Origin: Solirubrobacteraceae bacterium
Lineage (GTDB): Bacteria; Actinomycetota; Thermoleophilia; Solirubrobacterales; Solirubrobacteraceae
NCBI GenBank assembly: GCA_017882405.1
Contig: JADGPO010000060.1
Coordinates: 1-31,733 of the forward strand
Reading direction: 5' to 3'
DNA: 31,733 nt
Shown piece by piece: positions 17,101 to 24,037 of this stretch (position 1 is the stretch's first letter; every line of letters begins with the position of its first letter). The position numbers and the translations under genes are program-made. The notes under the pieces were generated by a model. That model worked only from the letters and a program-made list of their open reading frames with translations, had not been told where the DNA came from and did no database searches.

Positions 17101-18483
17101 CACCACCGGTTGACGATCCGCCGTCTCCGGCTGGCGCCCTCCAGCGCGCCCGTGCGCCGGCCCACGCTGATTGAGATCCGTTACCCCGGTGCCACCACCC
17201 CCCCGCTACGCGTCGCCGCCGGCGGCGAGGTGACGCTGCCCCGGCGCTTTAGCGCCGATCGCTTCCGCATACAGGTATTAGCCGCCGGCTTCCCTAGTTT
17301 CACCCCCCCGTCCAAGCGCGGGGTGAGGGCGGTGGGCATCGGGCGGGTCGAGGGAATCGCCGGCCTCGGCGGCGCGGGGGCGATCTCCATCCCCCGCTCC
17401 GGATCCCTGCTCGGCGGCTGCCGGGGACCGTCGCTCACGATCGGTGGCCGGCTGATCCGCCTGGCGCTCAGCGGCAGGATCGCGCAATTTGACGCCGGCA
17501 GCCCGCTGCGCGCCCATTCGTGCGGTCCGGCGATCGCCCTGCCGGCCGGGCGGCTGACCCTGCGCGGACAGCCGGGGCCGCTGCTGGTCGACCTGCTGGC
17601 GCTGGGCTCGGCGCCGCCCACGCCGGTAGCCGTCGCCGCAACCGGGGGGAGCGCCGGGACCGCCGGGACCGCCGGGACCGCCGGCGGCACGGTGCTGAGG
17701 CCGGGGCACGTCGGCAACGGCTCGGTGACCGGCGTCCGCGTGGCCGCCCATGGCGCCGATTGGCTGGTGCTCGGACAGAGCTATGACGCCGGCTGGCAGG
17801 CCACCTGCGACGGCCGCTCGCTGGGGGCGCCGGTGCCACTGCAGGGCTACGCCAACGCCTGGACCCTGGACCACGGCTGCACGCACCTGAGCTTCGCCTA
17901 CGCCCCCAACCGCCTGATGGCCGGTGCCGACCTGCTCTCCGGCGTGGCCGCCGCGGCGATGCTCCTCGGGCTCGCGATCATCGCCGTCCGCCGGCGCCGG
18001 CGCCCCCCTTCGCCCCCGGAGTCCGACCCGCCCGACCTGCCGGCCGCCGGGCTCCCGCAGCCCTGGTCCGTCGGCCGGGCGCTCGTCGCCGGCGTCGTGG
18101 CCGCGGGCGTGCTGGGGTTCGTGTTCGCGCTGCGCGCCGGGGTGGTGCTGGGACCGCTGCTGGCCTATGCGCTGTGGCGCGGCATCCCCGAGGGCCGGCT
18201 CACGCGACTGGCCGCCGGGCTGCTGGTGGTCGTCGTGCCGGCGATCTACCTGATCTTCCCGCCCGGCAACGAGGGCGGATTTGACCCCAACTACGCCGAG
18301 GTGGAGATCTACGCCCACTTCGTCGGCGTGCTGGCGGTGTGCGCGCTGGGACTGGCGCTCTTGCGGGTGCTCGCCGACATGCGTTCTCGTCGCCGCCGCA
18401 GATACCTCAGTAGGGCCAGTCGCCCGAGAAGTGGCCGAGCAGCCGGGCCCCCGCCGGCAGACGCGCCACCAGCAGCAACTTGA
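14116..18483 (+). CDS. AftD-like alpha-(1->3)-arabinofuranosyltransferase family protein (DUF3367)
   Basis: From GTG 14116 this is a 1455-residue membrane giant, close to the ~1400 residues of mycobacterial AftD. The first external loop carries RPGVVVADTKINVYVFPARF; the Asp at about residue 35 in A-D-T-K is the likely GT-C catalytic acid. GQYGGYLFPMAPFFA then VVQRLWLGALLALGAWG follow, both AftD hallmarks. Helices run to about residue 435. The large outside part has two discoidin-like sugar-binding modules: about 718-800 (PFKALDGNPATAWLVDRHID) and about 950-1010 (ASSAFDPHAPAAGWVGEWYS). The ending (SYDAGWQATCDG; YAPNRLMAGADLLSG) and final helices match the family tail. AftD branches arabinan in mycobacteria; the sugar used here is unknown. 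The last 77 bp overlap the convergent methyltransferase. Confidence 0.88.
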   Translation: MNPPSWSHRRAVPLLLTAVSFALAFAQRPGVVVADTKINVYVFPARFLSQVVSAWTPGTTLGHVFSGQYGGYLFPMAPFFAAGHGAGLSMWVVQRLWLGALLALGAWGIVRLLDVMHSPRRGIAHLVAGAMFVLNPFVVTDIDRTSISLLAYALLPWMLVAVHQGLRDPRGWRWPLLFALFVAGSGGGVNAGVLGWVLVGPLLLLGYERLFGDLPAGAIGPFLLRLVPLSVLASLWWLMGLAVAALHAPNILQFTEQPGAIWNPTSLTESLRLMGYWPSYFGIGYTGPLKPFYASAGPLLFSPWVVGASLLVPALALAGLPWTLRRRYAPFLLLLTLAGLLAMTAGFPNGTPLRRGLLFSYYHFSLLQVLRTTYKAGPLVAVGLACLGGLGASALAARLQGLGELGRRRRASGAALALGVALLAAGSWPLVNGTALDDTLALDHGVPAAWHQAAADLDRTLPAQDRAMVLPGQLFGFYRWGGTVDPVLPALSSRPVAERGITPYADLRADNLLWGVDSLVTQRRAYPGQLRPLLNLLGVGAVVVGSDGDLARSGELAPADAAGVLARQGLSHPTHAYGPRRAFQSGAGQLAARTVLAQVRSYALPSAGMVRVIPRAAPMILDGDGGGLIDLAALGALPSRQALRYGADMSAAQIRAAARTGASLVISDSNRRQIFATSSLFQNTGAVLGPVDPISKDSAQLDPFPRAGTAAQTVAELGGGVSYVRSTFSPGYPQFPEHRPFKALDGNPATAWLVDRHIDASQRDLQVGFPRTRTVPYVNLTPYDDARASVFAVSVDGQRFAIHPGLNHLVLSHPRKASQLTVSLDRVTHPRVAAGGGGGIRELAIPGVHATETLRPPVLVQRALAGTRLDRDSLTYVFSRTTGDQPFARQPFDPDPQFGSIDYPGDGETVLARSFTAPAARRWRAQAWVSSSATAPDPALDRLVGYHGPDSFRSSSRFQGRPAYRASSAFDPHAPAAGWVGEWYSGQPAWLQVSAHHRLTIRRLRLAPSSAPVRRPTLIEIRYPGATTPPLRVAAGGEVTLPRRFSADRFRIQVLAAGFPSFTPPSKRGVRAVGIGRVEGIAGLGGAGAISIPRSGSLLGGCRGPSLTIGGRLIRLALSGRIAQFDAGSPLRAHSCGPAIALPAGRLTLRGQPGPLLVDLLALGSAPPTPVAVAATGGSAGTAGTAGTAGGTVLRPGHVGNGSVTGVRVAAHGADWLVLGQSYDAGWQATCDGRSLGAPVPLQGYANAWTLDHGCTHLSFAYAPNRLMAGADLLSGVAAAAMLLGLAIIAVRRRRRPPSPPESDPPDLPAAGLPQPWSVGRALVAGVVAAGVLGFVFALRAGVVLGPLLAYALWRGIPEGRLTRLAAGLLVVVVPAIYLIFPPGNEGGFDPNYAEVEIYAHFVGVLAVCALGLALLRVLADMRSRRRRRYLSRASRPRSGRAAGPPPADAPPAAT
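17653..17679 (+). repeat. Three tandem copies of GCCGGGACC inside the AftD-like gene
   Basis: A perfect 9-bp unit occurs three times with a partial fourth, coding an Ala-Gly-Thr tripeptide repeat in a linker before the last globular part. The repeat keeps frame when it gains or loses a unit, so copy number may vary between strains as linker length. Confidence 0.8.
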
Positions 18484-19165
18484 TCAGCAGGTTGCGCGCA
18501 AACCACGGCAGCTCGCGCAGCGCGCGTCCCAGCTCGGCCAGGCGCGAGACGCCGCCGAGACCGTTCACCCGCTCGTACTCGGCCAGCGAGCCGCTGCGAC
18601 CGCGATAGCGCCAGCCGGCGCGGCCGATCACCTCCGCGGCCAGCGCCAGGGTGACTCCCACCGACGAGAACGAGTCGTGAACGAGCAGCCGGCCCCCGAC
18701 GGGCACCCGCGCTCCCCAGCGCCGCAGGTCGGCGCGGGCTGGGATGAAGCGATGAGCCCCGTCGACGTACAGAAGTTGTATCTCCCCGGCCACCGCACCG
18801 AGCGCGTCCTGCGAGAACCGGCGGACGTGGCGCACGCGCCCGGCCACGCCGGCGCGCTGCAGGTTGGCGCAGAAGGCCTCGTGGTCGGCCTCGCCCAGCT
18901 CCGGCCGGGCCTCGAGCTCCCGCGGACCGCGGTCGCCGCCGAGATGCGGATCGATCGCGACCACCTGAACCCCGTCGGGCGCCGCCAGCGCCAGCACGAT
19001 CGTCGACCGCCCCCGGAAACTGCCGATCTCGACGATCTGCGCCGACGCGCGCAGTGACCGCGCGGCGTCCCACAGGCGGCACGCCTGGGCCGGGGTCAGC
19101 CATCCGCCAACCGGCTCGATCGCGGCTAGCGCCCCCTCCCAGCGGGGTGGTGCGCCGACGCTCAC
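18407..19165 (-). CDS. Class I SAM-dependent methyltransferase (Methyltransf_24-like)
   Basis: With GTG 19165 the protein has 252 residues. The SAM-binding start is IVEIGSFRGRSTIVLALAAP (44-63), followed by VVAIDPHLGG and later LLYVDGAHRF and GGRLLVHDSFSSVGV, the typical order for this group of small-molecule or sugar methyltransferases. The C-terminal ~50 residues are basic and amphipathic (LPWFARNLLIKLLLVARLPA), perhaps a membrane-surface anchor. The start overlaps the stop of the upstream GT4 (GTGA), so the two are translationally coupled. Context suggests methylation of a sugar of the surface glycan, possibly as a chain-end cap. Its 3' end overlaps the AftD-like gene by 77 bp. Confidence 0.85.
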   Translation of the reverse strand: MSVGAPPRWEGALAAIEPVGGWLTPAQACRLWDAARSLRASAQIVEIGSFRGRSTIVLALAAPDGVQVVAIDPHLGGDRGPRELEARPELGEADHEAFCANLQRAGVAGRVRHVRRFSQDALGAVAGEIQLLYVDGAHRFIPARADLRRWGARVPVGGRLLVHDSFSSVGVTLALAAEVIGRAGWRYRGRSGSLAEYERVNGLGGVSRLAELGRALRELPWFARNLLIKLLLVARLPAGARLLGHFSGDWPY

Positions 19166-20343
19166 GCCGCGCGGCCGGCGATCAACCGCGCGCGCAGCCG
19201 CCGGCGCAGCTTCAGCGGCGAGGTCTGCGCGGCCTGCACCAGCACCGCCTGGTAGGCGGAGGCGGTCGCGTCCCAGTTGAAGCCGTGGGCCCGCGTCTCG
19301 GCGACCTCGCCCAGCTGGGCGCGCAGCGGCGGAGAGTCGATCACCTCGCCCACGCGCTCGGTCAGCTCGTCGACGTCGCCGGCCAAGAAGCCGGTCTCGC
19401 CGTCGACGATCGACTCGCGCAGCCCGCCGACCCGCAGGGCGACGCTCGGCGTGCCCCGCATCGCGGCCTCCATCACGGTGTGACACCAGCCCTCGGCCGA
19501 GGAGGCGGTCAGCGACACCCAGGCCCGGTCATACAGCTGCGCCTTGCGCGGCTCGTCGACGTAGCCGTGGAGCGTGACCCGGTCCTGGAGTCCGCGAGCC
19601 CTGATCTCGCGCTCCAGGGCCGCCCGGTGATCGCCCTCGCCGGCTATCTCGAGCGTGGTCTGCGGCAGCCGCTGGAGCACGTCGAGGACCACCTCGATGC
19701 GCTTGTACTGCTTGAGGCGCCCGAGGTAGAGCAGGAGCGGACGCGGCGCCTTGGGGGCGCGCTCGTAGGGCTGCTTCTCGACTCCCAGGTAGGCGACGCG
19801 GATGTTGTCGGCGGGGACGCCGAGCGCGATCAGGTCCTCCTGCGCCGAGCGGGAGATGGTGAGCACGGGCGTGGTGCAGTACAGGTGCTGGAGCGGCAGG
19901 CGCTCAAGCAGGGTGGCGGCCACCCGGCCGCGACGCCCCAGCTCGTATATGTAGTGGTCCTGGTGCACGTGCTGGCAGAACACCACCCGCGGGATGCGCA
20001 GCCACGGCCACAGCGAGGTGAAGAACGCGATGCCGTTGATCACCTCCAGGATCACGTCGGCGTCGCGCCCCACCCGCCGGGCGAGCACCGCCCAGGCGGC
20101 CCGCGGGAACACCGTCAGCCGGGTGCCCATGCGATAGAGCTCCAGCCCCGGCGTCGGTGATTCGAACTTGGAGGCTCCTGGGTAATCCCCCGCGATCACG
20201 GTCACGCGGTGCCCCCAGGCCAGCCAGCGCGAGACGACCGCGTAGAGCGCGGTACCCGTCCCGCCCGCCTGCGGGTGCGTCCAGTCACGGTCGGACAGGA
20301 TGAGGATGTGCAGGGGCGCGGGGGACGCCTGGACGGTGCGCAC
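19162..20343 (-). CDS. Glycosyltransferase family 4 protein
   Basis: A GT-B fold retaining glycosyltransferase of about 393 residues from GTG 20343. That start is preferred because TAGCGT lies 7 nt before it, whereas a GTG at 20352 would lie inside that box. The N-domain begins LHILILSDRDWTHPQAGGTG with the Gly-rich acceptor loop. The C-domain has PLLLYLGRLKQYKRIEVVLD, then LEIAGEGDHRAALEREIRAR, and the donor-binding SSAEGWCHTVMEAAMRGTPS (E-G-W...E-A), the GT4 signature. It is a cytoplasmic enzyme that probably adds one nucleotide-sugar-derived residue to the lipid-linked chain. It is coupled to the downstream methyltransferase by a 4-bp overlap. It diverges from another methyltransferase gene across a ~60-bp gap. 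Confidence 0.92.
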   Translation of the reverse strand: MRTVQASPAPLHILILSDRDWTHPQAGGTGTALYAVVSRWLAWGHRVTVIAGDYPGASKFESPTPGLELYRMGTRLTVFPRAAWAVLARRVGRDADVILEVINGIAFFTSLWPWLRIPRVVFCQHVHQDHYIYELGRRGRVAATLLERLPLQHLYCTTPVLTISRSAQEDLIALGVPADNIRVAYLGVEKQPYERAPKAPRPLLLYLGRLKQYKRIEVVLDVLQRLPQTTLEIAGEGDHRAALEREIRARGLQDRVTLHGYVDEPRKAQLYDRAWVSLTASSAEGWCHTVMEAAMRGTPSVALRVGGLRESIVDGETGFLAGDVDELTERVGEVIDSPPLRAQLGEVAETRAHGFNWDATASAYQAVLVQAAQTSPLKLRRRLRARLIAGRAA

Positions 20344-20350
20344 GCGGGGC

Positions 20351-20356
20351 ACGCTA
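20351..20356 (-). promoter_or_regulatory. Candidate leaderless -10 box (TAGCGT) for the GT4-methyltransferase pair
   Basis: On the minus strand TAGCGT ends 7 nt before GTG 20343, the spacing expected for a leaderless transcript. It is the evidence used for that start. Confidence 0.4.
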
Positions 20357-20391
20357 CAGAACGAGCCCCCCGACGGGCCCCGGCCATGATC

Positions 20392-20397
20392 TACCGT
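20392..20397 (+). promoter_or_regulatory. Candidate leaderless -10 box (TACCGT) for the plus-strand methyltransferase
   Basis: TACCGT ends 8 nt before GTG 20406. With the box at 20351-20356 on the other strand it makes a compact back-to-back promoter pair. Confidence 0.4.
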
Positions 20398-20405
20398 ACG
20401 GCCCC

Positions 20406-21152
20406 GTGAACGGCGCCTCTGCCACCGGCGCGCGCCCGCAGGGGCTGCAGCGCATTTTCACCCTGTGGCGGCTGTTTCGCTCCGAGCAGACCGATCCCGG
20501 CCCCTTCTACCGGCTGCTGGCCGCCGAGACCGCCGAGGACCTGGACCGCCGCCACGGGCCGTTGCTCGGCCAGTCCGTGCTCGACCTCGGCTGCGGGCCG
20601 GGGTACTACACCGCCGCGCTGCGCGACCGCGGCGCGGATGTCACCCCCGTCGACAACGACCCGGTGGAGATGCAGCTGGCCGGTGAGGCGCCCGTCGGGG
20701 CGCTGATCGCCGACGCCGGCAAACTGCCGCTGCACGATGGCAGCACCGACGGCGTGTTCTGCTCCAACCTGCTCGAGCACACGCCTGACGCGGCTCCGGT
20801 CCTGGCCGAGATCGAGCGCGTTCTGCGGCCGGGAGGCTGGGGCTACATCTCCTGGACCAACTGGTACTCGCCGTGGGGCGGCCACGACATGAGCCCGTAT
20901 CACTTCCTGGGGCCGCGGCTGGGCCCCCGGCTGTACGTGCGACGGCACGGCCAGCCGCGCAAGAACCCCTATGGCGCCGGGCTCTGGGCCTGCCACATCG
21001 GCCCCACGCTGCAGCTGCTGCGCGGCCACGACCGGCTGCTCGTCGAGCACGTGGAGCCGCGCTACTGGCCGAGGCTGGCGTTCATCACCCGGATCCCGGG
21101 CGCCCGCGAGCTGCTGACCTGGAACTGCGTGATCCGGGTGCGCAAGCGATGA
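20406..21152 (+). CDS. Class I SAM-dependent methyltransferase (Methyltransf_11/UbiE-like)
   Basis: 248 residues from GTG 20406. Motif I is SVLDLGCGPGYYTAALRDRG (57-76). VTPVDNDPVEMQ, ADAGKLPLHDGSTDGVFCSN and LLEHTPDAAPVLAEIERVLR with PGGWGYISWTNWYSPWGGHD give motifs II-IV in order. The wording around 'WTNWYSPWGGHDMSPYHFLG' is typical of methyltransferases in actinobacterial polysaccharide loci. It probably methylates a sugar or lipid-linked intermediate in the cytoplasm. The stop overlaps the start of a small membrane protein (ATGA), so they form a two-gene unit facing the minus-strand GT2-ligase operon. Confidence 0.9.
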   Translation: MNGASATGARPQGLQRIFTLWRLFRSEQTDPGPFYRLLAAETAEDLDRRHGPLLGQSVLDLGCGPGYYTAALRDRGADVTPVDNDPVEMQLAGEAPVGALIADAGKLPLHDGSTDGVFCSNLLEHTPDAAPVLAEIERVLRPGGWGYISWTNWYSPWGGHDMSPYHFLGPRLGPRLYVRRHGQPRKNPYGAGLWACHIGPTLQLLRGHDRLLVEHVEPRYWPRLAFITRIPGARELLTWNCVIRVRKR

Positions 21153-21550
21153 CCCTCGCGCGGGTCGCCACGGCGCTGCTGGGACTGCTGGCGGCCGCCT
21201 GGTTCGCGCTGGGCATTTACCAAAGCCACGCCGTCTCGCAGGCCACCTCGATCGCCGCGGGCAAGGGTCGACTGACGGCCGCGCAGGCGCGCCACGCCGA
21301 CGATCTGCTGCACGACGCGGCCACCCTGAACCCCGACCGAGCGGTCGACGTGCTGCGCGCGCAGGTGGCGCTGGCCCGGGGTGACGCCGCCCGCTCGCGC
21401 CAGATCCTGTCCGGCGTGGTGGCCCGCGAGCCCCAGGACCTCGACGCCTGGATCGCCCTCGCGAGGGCCTGCACCGGCGTCTTTCGCCAGCGCCAGATCG
21501 CGCTGCTGCACATCCTCAAGCTCGCCCCACCCGCCAAGCCGGTGGGCTAG
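21149..21550 (+). CDS. Small membrane-anchored protein with TPR-like helical tail
   Basis: 133 residues. One N-terminal membrane helix (about 4-23, VATALLGLLAAAWFALGIYQ) is followed by helical, Ala-rich sequence. The part ADDLLHDAATLNPDRAVDVL then ALARGDAARSRQILSGVVAR then EPQDLDAWIALARAC reads as two to three TPR-like helix pairs (the 'A...P.....W..LA' rhythm). Such short anchored TPR proteins recur beside O-antigen ligases and glycosyltransferases and may act as scaffolds; no partner is shown here. The ATG overlaps the methyltransferase stop. Its TAG stop shares the palindrome CTAG with the stop of the convergent GT2. Confidence 0.7.
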   Translation: MTLARVATALLGLLAAAWFALGIYQSHAVSQATSIAAGKGRLTAAQARHADDLLHDAATLNPDRAVDVLRAQVALARGDAARSRQILSGVVAREPQDLDAWIALARACTGVFRQRQIALLHILKLAPPAKPVG

Positions 21551-22533
21551 GAGTCGCTCGCCCAGCTCTCGGCGATCCGCGAGCGGTGACCGGCCGCCGC
21601 GGAGCCCCGGATCGGCATCGAGGGAACGATCTCGGCGATCGGTATGACGGGCCGCGCGACATTGAGGCGCCGCTCGCGCAAGACCTTCGGCGCCAGCGCC
21701 AGGGCGGCGAGCGACGCGCGCAGGTGCACGGCAAGTCGCCGTTCGCGCGCCGCCGCGCGCAGCCACGACGCCTGGCGGTAGGCGACCAGGGGCAGCCAGC
21801 GCAACGGAAACGCCTTGGCCACCAGTAACAGCGTGTTGCGCTGCACGTAGAAGTGGTGCGCGCCCGGCAGCTGCGGGGAGGAGCCCTCGCCGGCGTGCAG
21901 CGCCACCGCCGGGACGTAGCGGCAGCGCCAGCCCGCGCCGCGCAGCGCCAGGGAGAGGTCGACGTCCTCCAGGTAGGCGAAGTAGCGCTCATCGAAGCCG
22001 CCGGCCGCGAGCACCGCCTCACGGCGGTAGAGGGCGGCGCCGGCGCACGCCCCGAACACGTCGCCGGGCTGATCGAAGCGGCCGTCGTCGCGCTCGAAGC
22101 GCCCGCGCTGCACGCACGCGCCGTCGCGGCGCAGCACATCGCCGGCGTCGTAGATGGCGCGCCGGTCGTCGAGCGACAGCATCTTGCACGCCACCGCCGC
22201 CACCCGGACGTCGTCGCGCACGGCGGCCGCCATCCGCGACAGCCAGTCGGGCTCCAGCTCGACGTCGGTGTTGATCAGTGCCACCAGCGGGCTGCGGGCG
22301 GCTTCGATCCCGCGGTTGGCGGCGTGCGCAAAGCCGGTGTTGGTGCCCAGAGCCAGCACTCGGACTTCGGGGTGCTCGTCGCGCAGATAGGCCAGCGAAC
22401 CGTCCTGCGAGCCGTTGTCGACCACGATCACTTCCGCCGGAGCCTGCTGCTGGGCGGCCAGCGAGCCCAGGCAGCCGGGAAGCCAGCGGCGACCGTTCCA
22501 GCACGGGATGACGACGCTGACCGCCACGGTCAC
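21547..22533 (-). CDS. Glycosyltransferase family 2 protein (rhamnosyltransferase-like)
   Basis: 328 residues from GTG 22533. The GT-A fold shows VSVVIPCWNGRRWLPGCLGS (5-24), EVIVVDNGSQDGSLAYLRDE (34-53), ALGTNTGFAHAANRGIEAAR and ALINTDVELEPDWLSRMAAA, where N-T-D is the metal-binding DXD-equivalent. FDERYFAYLEDVDLSLALRG then AGWRCRYVPA gives the ED acceptor/base motif. A basic C-terminal region with hydrophobic stretches (about 235-290) may hold it at the membrane. This subgroup contains dTDP-rhamnosyl and similar transferases, but the sugar cannot be assigned. The start overlaps the stop of the O-antigen ligase (GTGA), marking it as the third gene of a minus-strand operon. Confidence 0.92.
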   Translation of the reverse strand: MTVAVSVVIPCWNGRRWLPGCLGSLAAQQQAPAEVIVVDNGSQDGSLAYLRDEHPEVRVLALGTNTGFAHAANRGIEAARSPLVALINTDVELEPDWLSRMAAAVRDDVRVAAVACKMLSLDDRRAIYDAGDVLRRDGACVQRGRFERDDGRFDQPGDVFGACAGAALYRREAVLAAGGFDERYFAYLEDVDLSLALRGAGWRCRYVPAVALHAGEGSSPQLPGAHHFYVQRNTLLLVAKAFPLRWLPLVAYRQASWLRAAARERRLAVHLRASLAALALAPKVLRERRLNVARPVIPIAEIVPSMPIRGSAAAGHRSRIAESWASDS

Positions 22534-24032
22534 GGCGCAGCGGCGCGGAGACGAATCGCCCCCGGGGTGGCATCGGACTCGGACGGATCGAACCCGTCCG
22601 CCGCGTCTGGTGAGGCGAGCGCCAGCAGCATCGCCGCGAGCACGATCGCCACCAGCGTGACCGCCGGCATCTCCCAGTCCCAGTCCAGCGGAGCGTGAGC
22701 GATGTAGGCGACCAATCCGGCGATCGGTCCGGCCGCCAGGGGCGTCGCCCGCAGCGCCCGGCGGGCCGCTGCGGCGATCCCGCCGAGGAACGCGAGCAGC
22801 CCGGCCGCGCCGACCAGCCCGAGCTCGGCCAGCGTCTGCAGCGGCAGCGAGTGGGCGTCCTGGGCGAAGTCCTCGAACTGGCGCCAGCGCAGCCAGTAGA
22901 CCGCCCAGTTGCCGGCGCCCACGCCGTGCAGCGGCTGCTGGGCGAACGCCCGCAGCGCGACCCGCCAGTAGTCATAGCGATTGCTGCGCAGGCTGACCAG
23001 CCGGTTGGCGCCGGCCGACAGCTGCTGGGCGGTTGAGCTCGTCTCCTTGGCGCCGACGACGATCGCCAGCACCAGGCCGGCGCAGATCAGCGTCGCGGCG
23101 ATCAGCGGTGTGCGCCGGGGCATCGGCAGCGGCCCGTCCGGGCCCCGGGAGATCAGCCGGCGCTGGGCAAGCCCCGCCGCCGCGGCGAGAATCACCAGCA
23201 GCCCGAGCGCGATCGCCCCCTGGCCCTCGCGCGTCGACAGCGAACCGCGCAGCCCGGTCACGCCCCCGAACGGGACGCAGGCCACCGCCCCCAACGCGGC
23301 GGCGAGCACCACCAGGATGACCGCCGCCGCCTGCTCGCGAGTCCGGGCCACGGCGACCAGGGCGATCAGCCCCGCCACGCAGGCGAACAGCGCCCCGCGC
23401 GAGAACGAGATGTACAACCCCACTCCCAGTGGTACCGAGGCGGCGGCCGCCGCGATTCGCACCGCGGGCCGGCGAGCGCGATCACCGGCGAGGCGGGCGA
23501 CCAGCACGACGCCGATCGCCGCCAGCTCTCCCATCGCATTCCAGTAGGTGAACGGCTGCTCGAGGCGGCCCTGAGCGCTGACCGAGTGCGCGAAGTGCAG
23601 CAGCCCCGGCACCAGACGCCCACTCACGCCGTAGCCGACGACGATCAGCGCCCCGGCGGCCAGCGCCGGCTCCACCAGCGGCCGCACACGCCGATCGCCC
23701 AGCAGCAGCACGGCCGCGATCAGCGCGCCCAGGTACAGCATCACGATCTGGCCGGCGTGATACGCGTTGCCGGCGAGCGGCGACCAGGTGATCGAGGCCA
23801 GCGACCAGACAGCCAGCAGCGCCAGACCGCCGATCGCCACCAGCGACGCGCGGGCACCGAACCGATCTCGCATCCGGCCGTGACCGGCCAGCGCGGCGAC
23901 CACCACCAACAGCCACGCACCCAATCCCGCCCAGGCCCGAGGCCCGTCGAAGTAGCCGCCGCTGAAGAACGCGAGCACCGTGGGCCCCGCCAGCAGCACC
24001 AGCGAGGCGGCGTTGGTCGCGGCCGCGCGCAC
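22530..24032 (-). CDS. O-antigen ligase/polymerase family membrane protein (Wzy/WaaL-like)
   Basis: With GTG 24032 the protein has 500 residues and about 12-14 hydrophobic helices. Family marks are YLGALIAAVLLLGDRR, EQPFTYWNAMGELAAIGVVL and VGLYISFSRGALFACVAGLI (the conserved S-R-G). The large external loop has FAQQPLHGVGAGNWAVYWLR then FAQDAHSLPLQTLAELGLVG, where the A-H-S...L-x-E-x-G-L-x-G pattern is the ligase/polymerase signature. It joins or polymerises lipid-linked glycans on the outer face. The start lies 5 nt after the stop of the upstream GT4, and its own stop overlaps the GT2 start. The frame stays open much further upstream, but that part is in another frame of the GT4 gene. Confidence 0.92.
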   Translation of the reverse strand: MRAAATNAASLVLLAGPTVLAFFSGGYFDGPRAWAGLGAWLLVVVAALAGHGRMRDRFGARASLVAIGGLALLAVWSLASITWSPLAGNAYHAGQIVMLYLGALIAAVLLLGDRRVRPLVEPALAAGALIVVGYGVSGRLVPGLLHFAHSVSAQGRLEQPFTYWNAMGELAAIGVVLVARLAGDRARRPAVRIAAAAASVPLGVGLYISFSRGALFACVAGLIALVAVARTREQAAAVILVVLAAALGAVACVPFGGVTGLRGSLSTREGQGAIALGLLVILAAAAGLAQRRLISRGPDGPLPMPRRTPLIAATLICAGLVLAIVVGAKETSSTAQQLSAGANRLVSLRSNRYDYWRVALRAFAQQPLHGVGAGNWAVYWLRWRQFEDFAQDAHSLPLQTLAELGLVGAAGLLAFLGGIAAAARRALRATPLAAGPIAGLVAYIAHAPLDWDWEMPAVTLVAIVLAAMLLALASPDAADGFDPSESDATPGAIRLRAAAP

Positions 24033-24037
24033 GCTTC

